Shown here one piece after another: positions 31,483 to 43,529 of a DNA stretch of 64,000 nt; within the stretch, counting starts at the first letter, position 1; each line of letters starts with the position of its first letter. This DNA comes from Locusta migratoria (taxonomy: Eukaryota > Arthropoda > Insecta > Orthoptera > Acrididae), in contig CM048746.1 of NCBI GenBank assembly GCA_026315105.1, positions 563,779,940 through 563,843,939 of the forward strand. Reading direction: 5' to 3'. Position numbers and translations under genes: made by a program. The notes below the pieces were generated by a model, which was not told the DNA's origin, did no database searches, and saw only the letters and a program-made list of their open reading frames with translations.

Positions 31483-33181
31483 GGAGTAGTGCAGCAACTG
31501 AAATCACTTAACAAGAACAAGTCTTCTGGTCCGGATTGTATACCCATTAGATTTCTATCTGATTATGCTGAAGCGACAGCTCCTTACTTAACAGTCATAT
31601 ACAACCGCTCTCTCATAGAAGGATCTGTACCAAAAGTTTGGAAAGTTGCACAGGTCACACCTATATTCAAGAAAGGCAGTAGGAGTAACCCACTAAACTA
31701 CAGGCCTATTTCATTGACGTCAATTTGCAGCAGGGTTTTAGAACATATCCTGTATTCAAATATTATGAATTATCTCGAACAGAACGATCTATTGACCCAA
31801 GGTCAACACGGATTTAGAAAATATCGTTCATGCGAAACACAACTAGCTCTTTATTCACACGAAGTGATGGGTGCTATCGACAAGGGTTCGCAAATCGATT
31901 CCGTATTTCTTGATTTCCAGAAAGCTTTTGACACCGTACCTCACAAACGGCTTTTAATCAAATTGCGTGGTTATGGTATATCGCCCCAAATTTGCGATTG
32001 GATAGGGGATTTCTTGTCAGAGAGGACACAGTTCGTAGTAATCGATGGTAAGGCATCGACTAAAACAGAGGTGATATCGGGCGTTCCACAGGGTATTCCT
32101 TATCTACATAAACGATTTAGGGGAAAAATCTAAGTAGCTCTCTTAGGTTGTTTGCAGATGACGCCGTCATTTACCGTCTAGTTAAATCATCTGAAGATCA
32201 AAACCAACTGCAGAACGATCTGAATAAGATATCAGTATGGTGTAAAAATTGGCAATTGACTCTAAATAATGAGAAGTGTGAAGTCGTCCACATGAGTACG
32301 AAAAGAAATCCGTTAAACTTTGTTTACAACATAAATCAATCAAATTTGAAGGCCGTAAACTCCACAAAATACCTAGGAATTACTATTACTTCAGACCTAA
32401 ACTGGAAAGAACACGTAGATAATATCGTGGGAAAGGCGAACCAGAGACTGCGTTTTATTGGCAGAACCCTTAAAAGATGCAACAGAACTACTAAAGCCGG
32501 CCGCGGTGGCCGAGGAGACTGATGCGCTCCAGTCACGGACTGCACGGCCACTACGGTCGGGGGTTCGAATCCCCCCTCGGGCATGGATATTTGTGCCGTC
32601 CTTAGTATAAGGTAGTTGATAAGTAGTTTGTAAGTTTAGGGACTGATAACCCCGTAGTTAAGTCCCATAAGCGTAACATACATTTGAACATTTTGAACTA
32701 CTAAAGAAACTGCATACACTGCGCTTGTCCGTCCATTTTTGGAGTATTGCAGCCCAGTGTGGGATCCTTATCAGGTGGGTTTGACGGAGGACATTGAAAG
32801 AGTCCAAAGAAGTTCAGCTCGTTTCGTATTGTCACGATACAGGGGGACAGCGTTACGGAAATGATACAGGATCTGGGGTGGGACTCATTACAACAACGGC
32901 GCTTATCGCTGCGGCGTGGGCTACTAGCGAAACTCCAATCGCCAACATTCTCCTCCGAATGCGAAAATATATTGTTGACTCCCACTTACATAGGTAGAAA
33001 TGATCATCAGAATAAAATACGAGAAATCAGAGCTCGAACAGAGAGATTCAGGTGTTCTTTCTTCCCGCGCGCTATTCGAGAATGGAATGGGAGATGAATA
33101 GTATAATTGTGGTTCGATGAACCCTCTGCCAGGCACTTAAATGTGATTTGCAGAGTATCCCATGTAGATGTAGATGTAGAT
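31483..33181 (+). pseudogene. LINE family A copy 3, with SINE insertion
   Basis: Homology begins at GVVQQLKSLNKNKSSGPDCI and continues through NYRPISLTSIC, HGFRKYRSCETQL and FLDFQKAFDTVPHK. At about 32092 a short deletion removes the residues after VPQG and shifts the frame; LFADDAVIYRLVK resumes at 32148 with the catalytic pair intact. A SINE splits the C-terminal region at 32497. The element ends with FFPRAIREWNGR, the 3' UTR and ATGTAGATGTAGATGTAGAT. It is a different subfamily from the copies at 1 and 54766. Confidence 0.9.
32497..32694 (+). mobile_element. full-length SINE in LINE copy 3
   Basis: TSD GAACTACTAAAG at 32485-32496 and 32695-32706 matches LINE coding sequence, so the empty site is inferable. 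Starts CCGGCCGCGGTGGCCGAGG. Confidence 0.97.
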
Positions 33182-34649
33182 TATGCTAACGCGCTAGCCC
33201 CTTACTTAACAGCCACATACAACCGCTCCCTCAAAGAAGGATCTGTAACAAAAGATTGGAAAGTTGCACAGGTCACACCTATTTTCTAGAAAGACAGTAG
33301 GAGTAACTCACTAAACTACAGGCCTATTTCATTGACATCAATTTGCAGCAGGGAATTGGAACATATCCTGTACTCAAATATTATGAATTATCTCCAACAG
33401 AATTATCTATTGACCCAAGGTCAACACGGATTTAGGAAATATCGTTCATGCGAAACACAACTAGCTCTTTATTCACACGAAGTGATTGGTGCTATCGAGA
33501 AGAGTTAGCAAATCGATTTCGTATTTCTTGAGTTCCAGAAGGCTTTGGACACCGTACCTCACAAACGGCTTTTAATCAAATTGCGTAGTTGCGGTATATC
33601 ACCCCAAATTTGCGACTGGATAGGGATTTCCTGTAAGAGAGGACACAGTTCGTAGTAATCGATGGTAAGGCATCGACTAAAACAGAGGTGAAATCGAGCG
33701 TTTCACAGGGTAGTGTTATTGGTCCTCTGCTGTTCCTTATTTACATAAACGAGAAAATCTAAGAAACTCTCTTAGGTTGTTTGCAGATGACGCCGTCATT
33801 TGTCGTCTAGTAAAGTGATCTGAAGATCAAAATCAACTGCAGATCGATTTGAATAAGATATCACTATGATGTAAAAATTGGCAATTGACTCTAACTAATG
33901 AGAAGTGTGAAGTCGCCCACATGAGTACGAAAAGAAATCCGTTAAACTTTGTTTACAAGATAAATCAATCAATCCTGAAGGGCGTAAACTCCACAAAATA
34001 CCTAGGAATTACTATTACTTCAGACTTAAACTGGAAAGAACTTACAGTTAATATCGGGGGAAAGGCGAACCAAACACTGCGTTTTATTGGCATAACCCTT
34101 AAAAGATGCAACAGAACTACAAAAGAGACTGCATACACTACTCTTGTCCGTCCTTTTTTGGAGTATTGCTGCCCAGTGTGGGATCGTTATCAGGTGGTTT
34201 TGACGGAGGCCATCGAAAGAGTTCAAAGAAGGGCAGCTCATTTCGTATTGTCACCATACAGGGGAGACAGCGTTACGGAAATGATACAGGATCTGGGATG
34301 GGAATCATTACAACAACGGTGCTTATCGCTGCGGCGTGGGCTACTTACGAAACTTCAATAGCCAAAATTCTCCTCCGAATGGGAACTGCCACTTACATAA
34401 GTAGAAATAAGTAGAAATGAATAAATAAGAATAAATAAGAAATAAATAAGAATTACATAAGTAGAATTGATCATCAGAATAAAATACTAGAAATCAGAGC
34501 TCGAAGAGAGATATTCAGGTGTTCTTTCTTCCCGCGTGCTATTCGACAATGGAATGGGAGATAAATAGTATAACGGTGGTTCGATGAACCCTCTGTCATG
34601 CACTTAAATGTGTTTTGCGGAGTATCCCATGTAGATATAGATGTAGATC
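33181..34649 (+). pseudogene. LINE family A copy 4, head-to-tail with copy 3
   Basis: It starts at YANALAPYLTATYNRSLKEG directly after the GTAGAT tail of copy 3. Many stops break it; RT text such as HGFRKYRSCETQL and LFADDAVIC is visible in pieces. From 33885 a 158-residue frame holds NEKCEVAHMSTKRNPLN and KYLGITITSDLNW. An AATAAG-rich expansion (34400-34455) interrupts the 3' part. Ends in GTAGATATAGATGTAGAT. Confidence 0.85.
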
Positions 34650-35110
34650 TACATATATACTCCGCAATCCACCGTAAACTGTCACTAGGCATTCCCTTTC
34701 CTATTCCACTCCCAAATAAAATGAGTACGTTTATATGCCTCTGTACGAGCCCTAATTTCATTTATCTTGTCTTTGTGATCTTTACGCGAAATGTAAGTAG
34801 GCGGGACAAAGATCGTTCTACACTCAGCTTCAAATTCCGGCCATCTATATTACATCAACAGAATTTCTCGAAAAGAACGTCGTCTTTCCTCCAGCGATCC
34901 CCAATTGAGTTACGGGAGCATTTCCTTGACACTCGTGCATTGGTCGAACCTCCTAGCAACGACGAACCTAGCTGCTCGCCTCTGAATTGCTTCTATGTCT
35001 TCCTTTAAACTGATCTGCTGCGGGTCCCAAACAATTGAGAAATATTCAAGACTTGGTCGTACAAGCGTTTTAGAATGCATTTGAGATGTCTGGTTGTAAA
35101 GTGTCGATAA
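34650..35110 (-). pseudogene. LINE family D fragment, tail-to-tail with copy 4
   Basis: On the minus strand the text gives LVRPSLEYFSIVWDPQQ, IEAIQRRAARFV, PTYISRKDHKDKINEI and RARTEAYKRTHF, then a 3' UTR ending at the ATCTAC array. It is 5'-truncated after the RT domain. Its (ATCTAC) end meets the (GTAGAT) end of copy 4, giving a palindromic junction at 34630-34655. Confidence 0.75.
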
Positions 35111-35240
35111 TTCGTCTCTGTGCCTATTTTCGACCCCTAGCTTTTCTCATGACTGAGCTGTTGCAATCTGTTGGTGACTGTAGGAAATACTAGCGCATAT
35201 GGCATTAGTCAGTTGGCAGCAGTATCGCTGACTTATTGTG

Positions 35241-36971
35241 ACATCTTTGGCGAAGAGGACAGTTTATTTTGAAACGTGCAGTTAAACTGCCTTCATGATA
35301 AATACAGGCCTTAGCATATCTTTGACATCACGCATTGAGGCAGCCGATTCGTATGCAGACGTACGTAAAGACGACTCCTGTACCTCGCTTTGTCATGTTT
35401 GGGATAATTTACATACATTACGTTAAACTTCGTAGTAACTAATTGCCTTGTTGGTGTAGGAATTAATACTGGGAATATACAGAAATGCCTACATTACAAA
35501 GAAACTGGTAAATGTCCATGAAAAAATATGGTGAAAGTTACGAGGATCCATCTGTCACTGACAAACATTTCAAATCTATATTGTGCCCTCTATAACAATG
35601 CAAACAATTTACAGTGATTAATTTCTAACTACATAAGCTACGTAAATATTGAAGCCTTTCGTAGTCTTTTTTCAGCTACATAACAATGGGCTCTTTTTGA
35701 GCTTTGTAGGCTTCTTCTTGAAACCCTCGGCTGTTTGAATGTGAGAAGTAGCAGCTGTTCATTTATGATCTTAAGTCCTAATATTAGATCATCATCATCT
35801 CCACTTTTATCTATACATTCAGTTAATAGTATCTGAATTTTACACCTGGTTTCCTGAACTGTAATCTCTTTAATCTCATATTTTTACAACTTTTAGTAAA
35901 TTTTGGAATTTACAATATGTGTTACATAGAAGTTTTGGTCTTAAAATCCAATCAAACCTTATTTCTAGCTTCTATATTTACATTATCACACATTACGGAA
36001 ATTTCAAAATATTTTCAATGTCAAAACTTTTTTAATAGAAGGGCATTCCTTACATATTATTATCATTAAGTACACTTGGTTGTCATGCTTTGAAACTAGC
36101 CAGTCATTGTGGGTAAATCAGACTATATTATTCGTAATGCCTTCTAAACTGTTAACGTTGTCTTAAGAGAGCCATTCTGTATATTTGTCCATTTCACGTT
36201 TTTCGTGAGCCTTTCTTCTGACGCATGGGTGAGTGCACTGTGAAACAACCGGAGAGGACAAATATGATGGTAGATTCGGAAATAAACACGGGAAAGTGTC
36301 ACGTTCCAAATCCAACTTTTTACGTGGAACGAGTAGTAAGGAAGCTACAAAACAATAACCACGCTTGTAGCATCCCATAAAAGAGTAACCTATTAATAAT
36401 TACACTCAGGTCGACATGCTCTAGTTTCACGAATAATTTCATTATCAGGAAAATGCTGGATAGAGACCCCTGTGTTCTCCGTCAGGGCCAAGTTTTCCCT
36501 CCGAATTTTGTTAATTTAAATTTTCCCCTTCAGTTCACCAGAAGGAAAAGAAAACACTGAAACAAATTTCACTTCACAGTAATTAGTCTGGCTACCGGGG
36601 ACACAGCAGCTTCTAGGCATTATACAGGTAAAAAACACTATGAAACTAAAGAGAAACAAAGGCCCCAAGGCCGAGGAGACTGAGGCGCTCCAGTCACGGT
36701 CTTCACGGCCACTACGGTCGGGGGTTCGAATCCCCCCTCGGGCATGGATATTTGTGCCGTTCATAGTGCTAGCTAGTTCGTAAGTAGTTTGTACGTTTAG
36801 GGACTGATGACCCCGTAGTTAAGTCCCATAAGCTCTACAAACATTTTTTTAAAGGCCCCAATGTTCCGTCCACCGCCTCAATGAAACAGCTGATCGCGTT
36901 CACGCCAGTTCTATGCTAAGGCCTGTATGTATCACGAAGGCAGTGGCAGTTATCTGCAGCAACAAAGATGT
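35241..36971. mobile_element. probable non-autonomous DNA transposon with imperfect TIRs
   Basis: ACATCTTTGG...CTGCCTTCATGATAAATACAG at the left mirrors the right end at about 36910-36971 (GGCCTGTATGTATCACGAAG...AACAAAGATGT). Arms are roughly 65-100 bp and gapped. No coding capacity is seen. A SINE lies inside. Boundaries are approximate and no TSD was confirmed. Confidence 0.5.
36669..36850 (+). mobile_element. 5'-truncated SINE with 11-bp TSD
   Basis: AAAGGCCCCAA flanks it at 36658-36668 and 36851-36861. The first part of the tRNA head is missing. Confidence 0.95.
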
Positions 36972-37084
36972 TTAAAATGATTATAAATCAGTATCAATTT
37001 ATGTTATTTTTAAGTGATTTTACCCTATGTATAGTCGGATTTCCTTTTTTAAACATTGTATGGTGACATTGTCTTTCTTGGAAT

Positions 37085-39230
37085 CGCTAACAGTGTGTAA
37101 CATGAAACAGTACCCTATTTTCGTCCCCTTAGAAGGTCCTAATTTCGTCCCGGAAACGAAATTTGGAACAGCTTTCATTTTATAATTCTGTTGCTGTCTA
37201 GTTATTACCGATCTGCTTTATTCATTTTTGTTAGTATTTCAGATGGGTAAACGCAAAGAATGGAATGATGATGCAGTGATTTAAGCAGTAAATGGTGTAA
37301 GATGGGCTACAAAACAGCATGAATAACCTTCAGCCGGCCGCGGTGGCTGAGCGGTCTGCGGCGCGCCAGTCACGGTATGCACGACCACTACGGTCGGGGG
37401 TTCGAATCCCCCCTCGGGCATGGATATTTGTGCCGTTCATAGTGTTAGCTAGTTCGTAAGTAGTTTGTACGTTTAGGGACTGATGACCCCGTAGTTAAGT
37501 CCCATAAGCTCTACAACATTTGAAAATTTTTGAAAAACCTTCAATGTGCCAAGGGATACGCTGAAAGACTATGTCAAATCTTCTCATTCCCTTGAAGAAA
37601 TGGTGAAAATAGGGATTGGACAGCCACCATTGACATATCCAATCGAGGAGTTGTTTGTAGAATATTGTTTAGAAATGGAGAAACGTTTTTATGGTCCTAT
37701 TTCTGGAGATGTGACAAGGATGGCTTTTCAGTTAGCTGTGGCAAACAATTTGCCAAATCCATTTAATAAAGCAACACAAAAGTCAGGACGAAAGGGGAAA
37801 AATTGTTCTTGAAAAGACATTCTAATCTTTGTATGAGAAGACCAGAAAACCTGTCAAAGTTGCAGATGCATTTTTCTGTATTCTAAATTTTGAAATTGAT
37901 AAAATTAATCATGATGCAATGAGAATATTCAACGTAAATGAGACTAGAATTTCTCTTGTGCAGCATAAGTCTAGAAGAGTAATTGCAGCCAAGGAGGTAT
38001 AAAAACTTGGTTCTGCAGAACGTGGAGCAACGGTCATTGTAATCAATTGTATTTCAGAAGGTGCGAAATTTGTTCCACCAATGCAAATATTCCATTAAGA
38101 AAGATGTCAGAATGAGTTACTCGATGGTGCACCTCCTGGTTCAATTGGTTCTTCCCCAAAATCCTGATGGACCCTATTCACATACAATATAGGTTTAATG
38201 AACAAAGCTCGTAAAAATGTAATGTCAATAGTTTGTCTTCCACCCCACTCCACCAACAAGTTACAGCCATTGGACGTTTCCTTTATTTTACCTCTTAAAG
38301 CTTATTATGCATCTGCAATAGAAAACTGGTTTGCAAATCATCCAAATCGAGTTGTTAATAGAGTACAAGTAGCTTCTCTTTTCTCAGAGGCCTACAGTCG
38401 TGCAGCAACGGTACAAAATGCCATTAGTGGTTTTCGAAGGACCGGAATTTCTCCACTCAATGCAGGGATACTTAGCGATGAAGATTATTTGAGTAACGAA
38501 CAGGAAACTCAAAATCAAATCAGTGTGGAGGAGTCTTCACAAGAGGAGGATGTCTCTGCCCTAGTAAACAGGCCTAGTGAAACTTTCCACCTGGAAATCG
38601 CTGGCCCCACTCCGACAACTAGTGTTGCTGGCCCCAATGATAGACCTAGGCCTATCAAAGTTGTTAGCACCAAAGTTATCAGAAACGTTGCAGTAATTAC
38701 CCCAGCGACCAGCACAAGACTAGGTTCACCATTTCTTGACACTGGCTCTCCACGCAAAATTAAGATTTTGGAGGCAGATAAAGTTAATGGGCCTAAAAAT
38801 TCCACTTCTGAAATGGTGAAGACTGCAGAGCAATGGACAAGTTGGAAGCTTCAGGTGGGAAAAACTCAGACAGGAAATAAAAGACGTGCTCCTCAATCTA
38901 AATCATCAAGATCTTCTAAAAGGAAACCTCAAAGAACAAGGACCTGGAAAGAAGATTCATCAAGTGAATCAGACGTCTCCTATGTGTCAACAGATGATGC
39001 CTCTGAATGTGAATGTACACTGTCATATGTGTGGTAAACCATTCTCATGTGACACCAGAGGAGAACTGTGGCTTCAGTGTTACCGCTGTGTTACTGGTGT
39101 CATGAAGTCTGTACATCCATGCCTAAAAAGAAGAATTTTGCATGTGATTTTTGCATTGATCAGTGACTTATCCTCTATTTTCTTCGGTGCTTTTCTTTCT
39201 TTGAAATTCCTAAGATGGTTTATTTGAGTG
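37085..39230 (+). pseudogene. pogo/Tigger-like transposase gene, decayed
   Basis: A GKRKEWNDDAVI start near 37243 with a psq-type helix-turn-helix is broken by a stop and a SINE, resuming PRDTLKDYVKSSHSLEEM (37546 frame). FNVNETRISLVQHK and IAAKEV (about 37930-38000) are the first DDE region. From 38198 a 279-residue frame has LPPHSTNKLQPLDVSF (third catalytic Asp), YYASAIENWF and GFRRTGISPLNAG, then a Ser-rich tail. In another frame (39010-39130) CHMCGKPFSCDTRGELWLQC resembles a PHD-type zinc finger found in related transposases. CAGTACCCTATTTTCGTCCC at 37108 could be the left TIR; no partner was found. Confidence 0.8.
37333..37535 (+). mobile_element. full-length SINE in pogo-like gene
   Basis: AACCTTCA flanks it at 37325-37332 and 37536-37543. 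It separates the helix-turn-helix from the rest of the transposase. Confidence 0.94.
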
Positions 39231-39664
39231 AGTCTCTGTTTCTACACATCAGAAAATTATTATTATGATTATTACTTTTGTTTTTGTACCAGACTTACGG
39301 GAAACACTTTCATAAGCAAATTAAAATGTTACTACTCATGATTTTTATTAATAATTGGTTTGTATTTATTTCTTATGACATAATGACTATACAATCTGTT
39401 TACTAATATTTCAAGGTATTTTAATGAATTTCCTCACTTTTTTATGCCTTACCACACTTAAGGTAGCCGGCATAAAACCTTAAAGTTACGAAATTTGGGC
39501 ACCCTACTATATTATTTATTTGCAGGGAAAGATTTAAGGATATTTAAAATGGTATGATACTGTCCTGGTACATATAAGTCAAAAGTCGGTAATGGTAATT
39601 AAATTCTCTTATAGGGGTCGTGCAAGTAACGGGCCTAGAGATTGCTTCACCACATTATCACCTG
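39231..39664. other. A+T-rich sequence
   Basis: No recognised feature. Confidence 0.4.
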
Positions 39665-41408
39665 TGTTAGATAACGCGTAATGTTCCCTACAAAAGACAT
39701 GTACAAATCAATACAAAATGTGCGGGTTAGATAAGGCTTTTACTACATCTGCCTGCGTTTCATTAAGATTCAGGTCCGAAGTGCCAGCCTAACCTCATAC
39801 ACGATATTAATCAGAGATATAATTTACTGTGTTTACTATTTTAAGTCTCACGCCCGTTATCTATTCCTAAATATAACTGTTAAATATCTTTCATATCACA
39901 AGTAGAGTCAAAATAAACCTCGCTCAAAATAAACGTACGTAAATAATTGACTACAGACTAATTCGTGAATTACGTACCTCTTTTTCAATTCAAATTACTA
40001 ACTGATCTCTTTCTCAGATATAATTATTACTGAATATTATTAATATTATTAATAATTCTGAATGTCTTATTGCGGTACTTTAAATTCAACAAATCAGGTT
40101 AATAAAATTATTTCAATGCATCTCAATACTGCTTTCAGTCTAATATCATGTAACTTTATTTACTAAGTCAGAGATGTTAAGTATAACACTCTTATCTCTG
40201 ACATCGAAATTATGAACATTCGAGATATACTCAGAATTCAACGTATATCTTTACTCACAGTCAAACTGCTTGTTGCTAAGTACTTAGAGTAAAAAAGACA
40301 TAGTTTGTTTTTCATAGATCTACCCCTCCTATTTATTATTTATTTTACTCTTTCAGAATGAACAGGTGACTATTAAAATGTTCGTATCCCTGACTAGCTG
40401 CGCTGGATTAAATTAAGCCAGCTAGGTCACTCGTCATCAGTTCATCAATTTATGTTCAAATCGTTCTTCAGTCTTGCATTAATAGGTCCAGTTCCTGTCT
40501 CGAAATTTACTATTTTCTTTCCTTAGTTCAAAACAACGAGACAAATATTGACTTTCAGTTGCAATTAATAATTCTCAATAGTAGTCTCAGCCGCAATATT
40601 TAATTAAAGGCAATTATCGGGAATGTGATGCCACGACTCAAAATCAAAACGTTCCACCACACTAATCAAAATACGTGTTTGTCCAAATAAACGTAACGCC
40701 TCACCCAATAATACTCTTTCACCAAAATCATTACTCATTACCACCATAAACCACCAATAGGAAAAATTCGCCTATCTGCAGAATTTTCTCACCAACAAAT
40801 AAAATCCCTTTTACCAATAATTTTTACACACTCTTGAGCAATCACAATCCGATAAATTGCTATCACTTATATACTTCCCAGTACCTCAGAATTTATTTCT
40901 CGGCTGAATACTTCAAATTGCTACTAACACTTGATGCTGTAATTGTCATCTTTTATTACACATTAAAACCCGTTCAACCCACTTTCAGTATCTCTTAAGC
41001 ATAAATCGGATACTGCTCTCTACTTATAAAACTAGACACCAGAGAAATCAATTTACTCCTGAGCATCAAGTGCGAACCTTTTGAAATAAATATTGGAGAC
41101 GCTTCTAAACTTACGTCTCTTAAACCTTACTTCTGGAGCTAAGCGGTGTTCCTCTTCCCTAGGTGACTCAACAAGAATTCCCTAAAACTTTCTACGTGGG
41201 TCTATTAATTATAGAAAAAAGGAAGGACGATTTTGCACAATTTACAATCAAGTATTATTGGCGTGCGGTCTTCAGCTAGACGTATAGCGGCCTGGTGGTC
41301 GCAGTTAATATCTCCGCCGTCGCCCACGGTCCGGATGGCTGCCGCATCTTTGGCTCTGCTATTTGACGTGGCGCAACAGCAAGCACGCGCTGACGTCACA
41401 GTCTAACA
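39665..41408 (-). mobile_element. possible solo LTR (weak)
   Basis: TGTTAGATAACG at 39665 and ACAGTCTAACA at 41408 give TG...CA ends with a 7-bp inverted repeat, and the length (1744 bp) is close to the LTR at 22024. The GC-rich end at 41280-41400 could be a promoter region read on the minus strand. No TSD matches and no second copy is seen, so this is weak. Confidence 0.25.
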
Positions 41409-41472
41409 TACGGCTCCTGTAATGCGGTGCTGTAGGATTTGCGTCACGGCACTTTAGCACGACATTACGGGA

Positions 41473-41625
41473 GGTTGTGTTGTCATAAACTGCTCAATTC
41501 ATTCCAGAGGTGGCTACAGAACGTTTAGATTCCCGAGAGATTCTAAGAGAAGAGAGAATGGATCATTAAATGACGGCGCAGAAACTGGGAACCCTAACCG
41601 AGCCCACAGTTATGTATTGTAAGTA
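41473..41625 (+). pseudogene. decayed THAP-domain exon
   Basis: The text reads GCVVINCSIHSRGGYRTFRF, then PRDSKRRENGS: the CxxxNC spacing followed by RTFRFPRD is the start of a THAP zinc finger. Further on, RRRNWEP and NRAHSYV in different frames match the usual W.P....Y region, so a small indel has broken it. It ends at TGTATTGTAAGTAAAT, which contains a GTAAGT splice donor at the usual exon edge. A P-element-type transposase or a host THAP gene are both possible sources. Confidence 0.55.
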
Positions 41626-41839
41626 AATAGTTATTATTATGATTTGAAACAATATTTAATACAAAAAATCGTTTGTGATATTTGAACTTACAATTTTGTT
41701 TAGCTCTTCTGAAAGTACTACCTCTTAACAAAGAAGCTGCCTGTAGGGAGTTAGCAGCCGCAAAATATCATATTACAGCAAAGCATCCCAGAACATACTG
41801 TTTTTAGAGCACAATGTGTTTGTCTTATATAGTATATTG

Positions 41840-42556
41840 AGAAATACACCTCATCAAAAAGTTTTGTACTGAAATTGCACAAATTGTTGAACATACTTCT
41901 GTTACGTTATTGCAAGAAAGTATTACAAACACTAAAACGGAAAATATAAATACACTAGTCAAAAAGTTTCATTACGGCTGTGGCAGCGTACTGTGCTGAT
42001 AGAGGCAACTACCGTTGAATACTATTTGTGGTATTTCGAAGTTTTAGCGTCATAACTTGTAGCATGCAATTTGACAGAATAGTACGGTACCTCATGTTTT
42101 ATCACAAAATACACCCTCAATTCAATTCTTTTATGAATGCCATTATTGACGATTATCTATAACATAACTGGCAAAGAATACTGGGTAAATTTTACTTATG
42201 GCTGTGGCGGCGTAGTGTGCTAATGTTGGCAACGAAATGTTTGCTTTATAAGGATATTAAATTACTGACAAGACAAGGGTACTGTTACATGCGAAAACCT
42301 GGCAACCTTAGAGAAGGTACAGAATTATTTATTTATTTCATGGTCAACACATTCTATACGATTAGGTTTTGAAATAGCATTCAAAGGTTGTTGCCAACAT
42401 CAGCACCGTGTGCCTCTGCGACCGTGAACTTTAGATCCTGGACACTAATATTCTTTCTCGTTTTAGTGTTTGTAATACATTCTGAAACTGCTCAGTAACA
42501 TAATATAAGTACTTTCAGCAATTTGAGTACAAAAATCCGATGTGATGAATTTCTCA
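41840..42556. mobile_element. TIR element, about 717 bp, with about 170-bp arms
   Basis: Left arm 41840-42020 and right arm 42388-42556 mirror one another: GAGAAATACACC, TTTTGTACTGAAATTGC, GTATTACAAACACTAAAACG and GGCTGTGGCAGCG have partners. A third GGCTGTGGCGGCGTAGTGTG copy sits at 42197. Non-coding MITE-like element. Confidence 0.7.
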
Positions 42557-42703
42557 CAGCAGACAACAGTAATGGAGATCAGCTGATGCCATAGTTTGTG
42601 ATGATATTCAACGCAGTGGTGGTCATCATTCAAAATGACACGCTACATGCTCTTCATGGTGAGACTACACCTGTAAAGTTTCCCCAAACTTATTTTCCAG
42701 ATT

Positions 42704-42729
42704 CTGATGATGGCCCAAAAAGGCGGAAC
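42704..42729 (+). ncRNA. degenerate hammerhead-like core
   Basis: CTGATGA, T, GGCC, CAAAAA, GGCGG, then AACACG. The final GAAA has become GAAC. Followed by AACAAAAATAAAATATTA. No coding sequence is attached. Confidence 0.25.
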
Positions 42730-43305
42730 ACGCTAACAAAAATAAAATATTAGAAGCCTGTCTGTGTTTTAGAAATACTCACAAAGAGCACATGTAGTCT
42801 TCTACATCGTTAAATGGTAGGTTATGCTGAACAGTATAATATTGCATTTCGTAGATACTATATATTTCTAGTTATAAATGGCTCAATAAAATGTACACTT
42901 GAAGTTTCCTTCCTACCATCCGTCGTGGTCGTTACAGTAACTATGTCAGGTAGCACATAAAACACCTTGAAAGTTCCACACATGTAATTAACGTTGCGTG
43001 AATTATTCATATTATTCATTTCTCACTGAACACGCATATTATATTCCGCAGACGCAATTACGTGAAACTTCCCAATGCTAAGTCATAAAAAATAAACCAA
43101 TATCTTTTCCAGAGCCACTGCGAAAGCTGTGTTAGAAAGATGTTATTATTGGTTTTCTTTCTTACTACCTTCCCTACACTGTTGAATAAGAAATTTAAAT
43201 GTGCGGCGGAATGGCGGCTATCTGCTCCAGTCAAGCGATGCTGTTGCGAGCAACTACGTGAGCTAAAGATAGTAAAATTAATGGCAAAGACCGCTTTGTT
43301 GTAAC

Positions 43306-43470
43306 TTTTTATTGTTACATAACTAGTTTCAGCAGTATAGCTGCCATCTTCAGATGCCTCTACAAAAACATAAAGAATAATGTAACATCTGCATACAAAA
43401 TTTTAACAAAAGGTCTTATTTGCCTAACATAAGGCAAATAAGACCTTTTGTAAAAATTTGTGTGCATATG

Positions 43471-43529
<59 letters not shown>

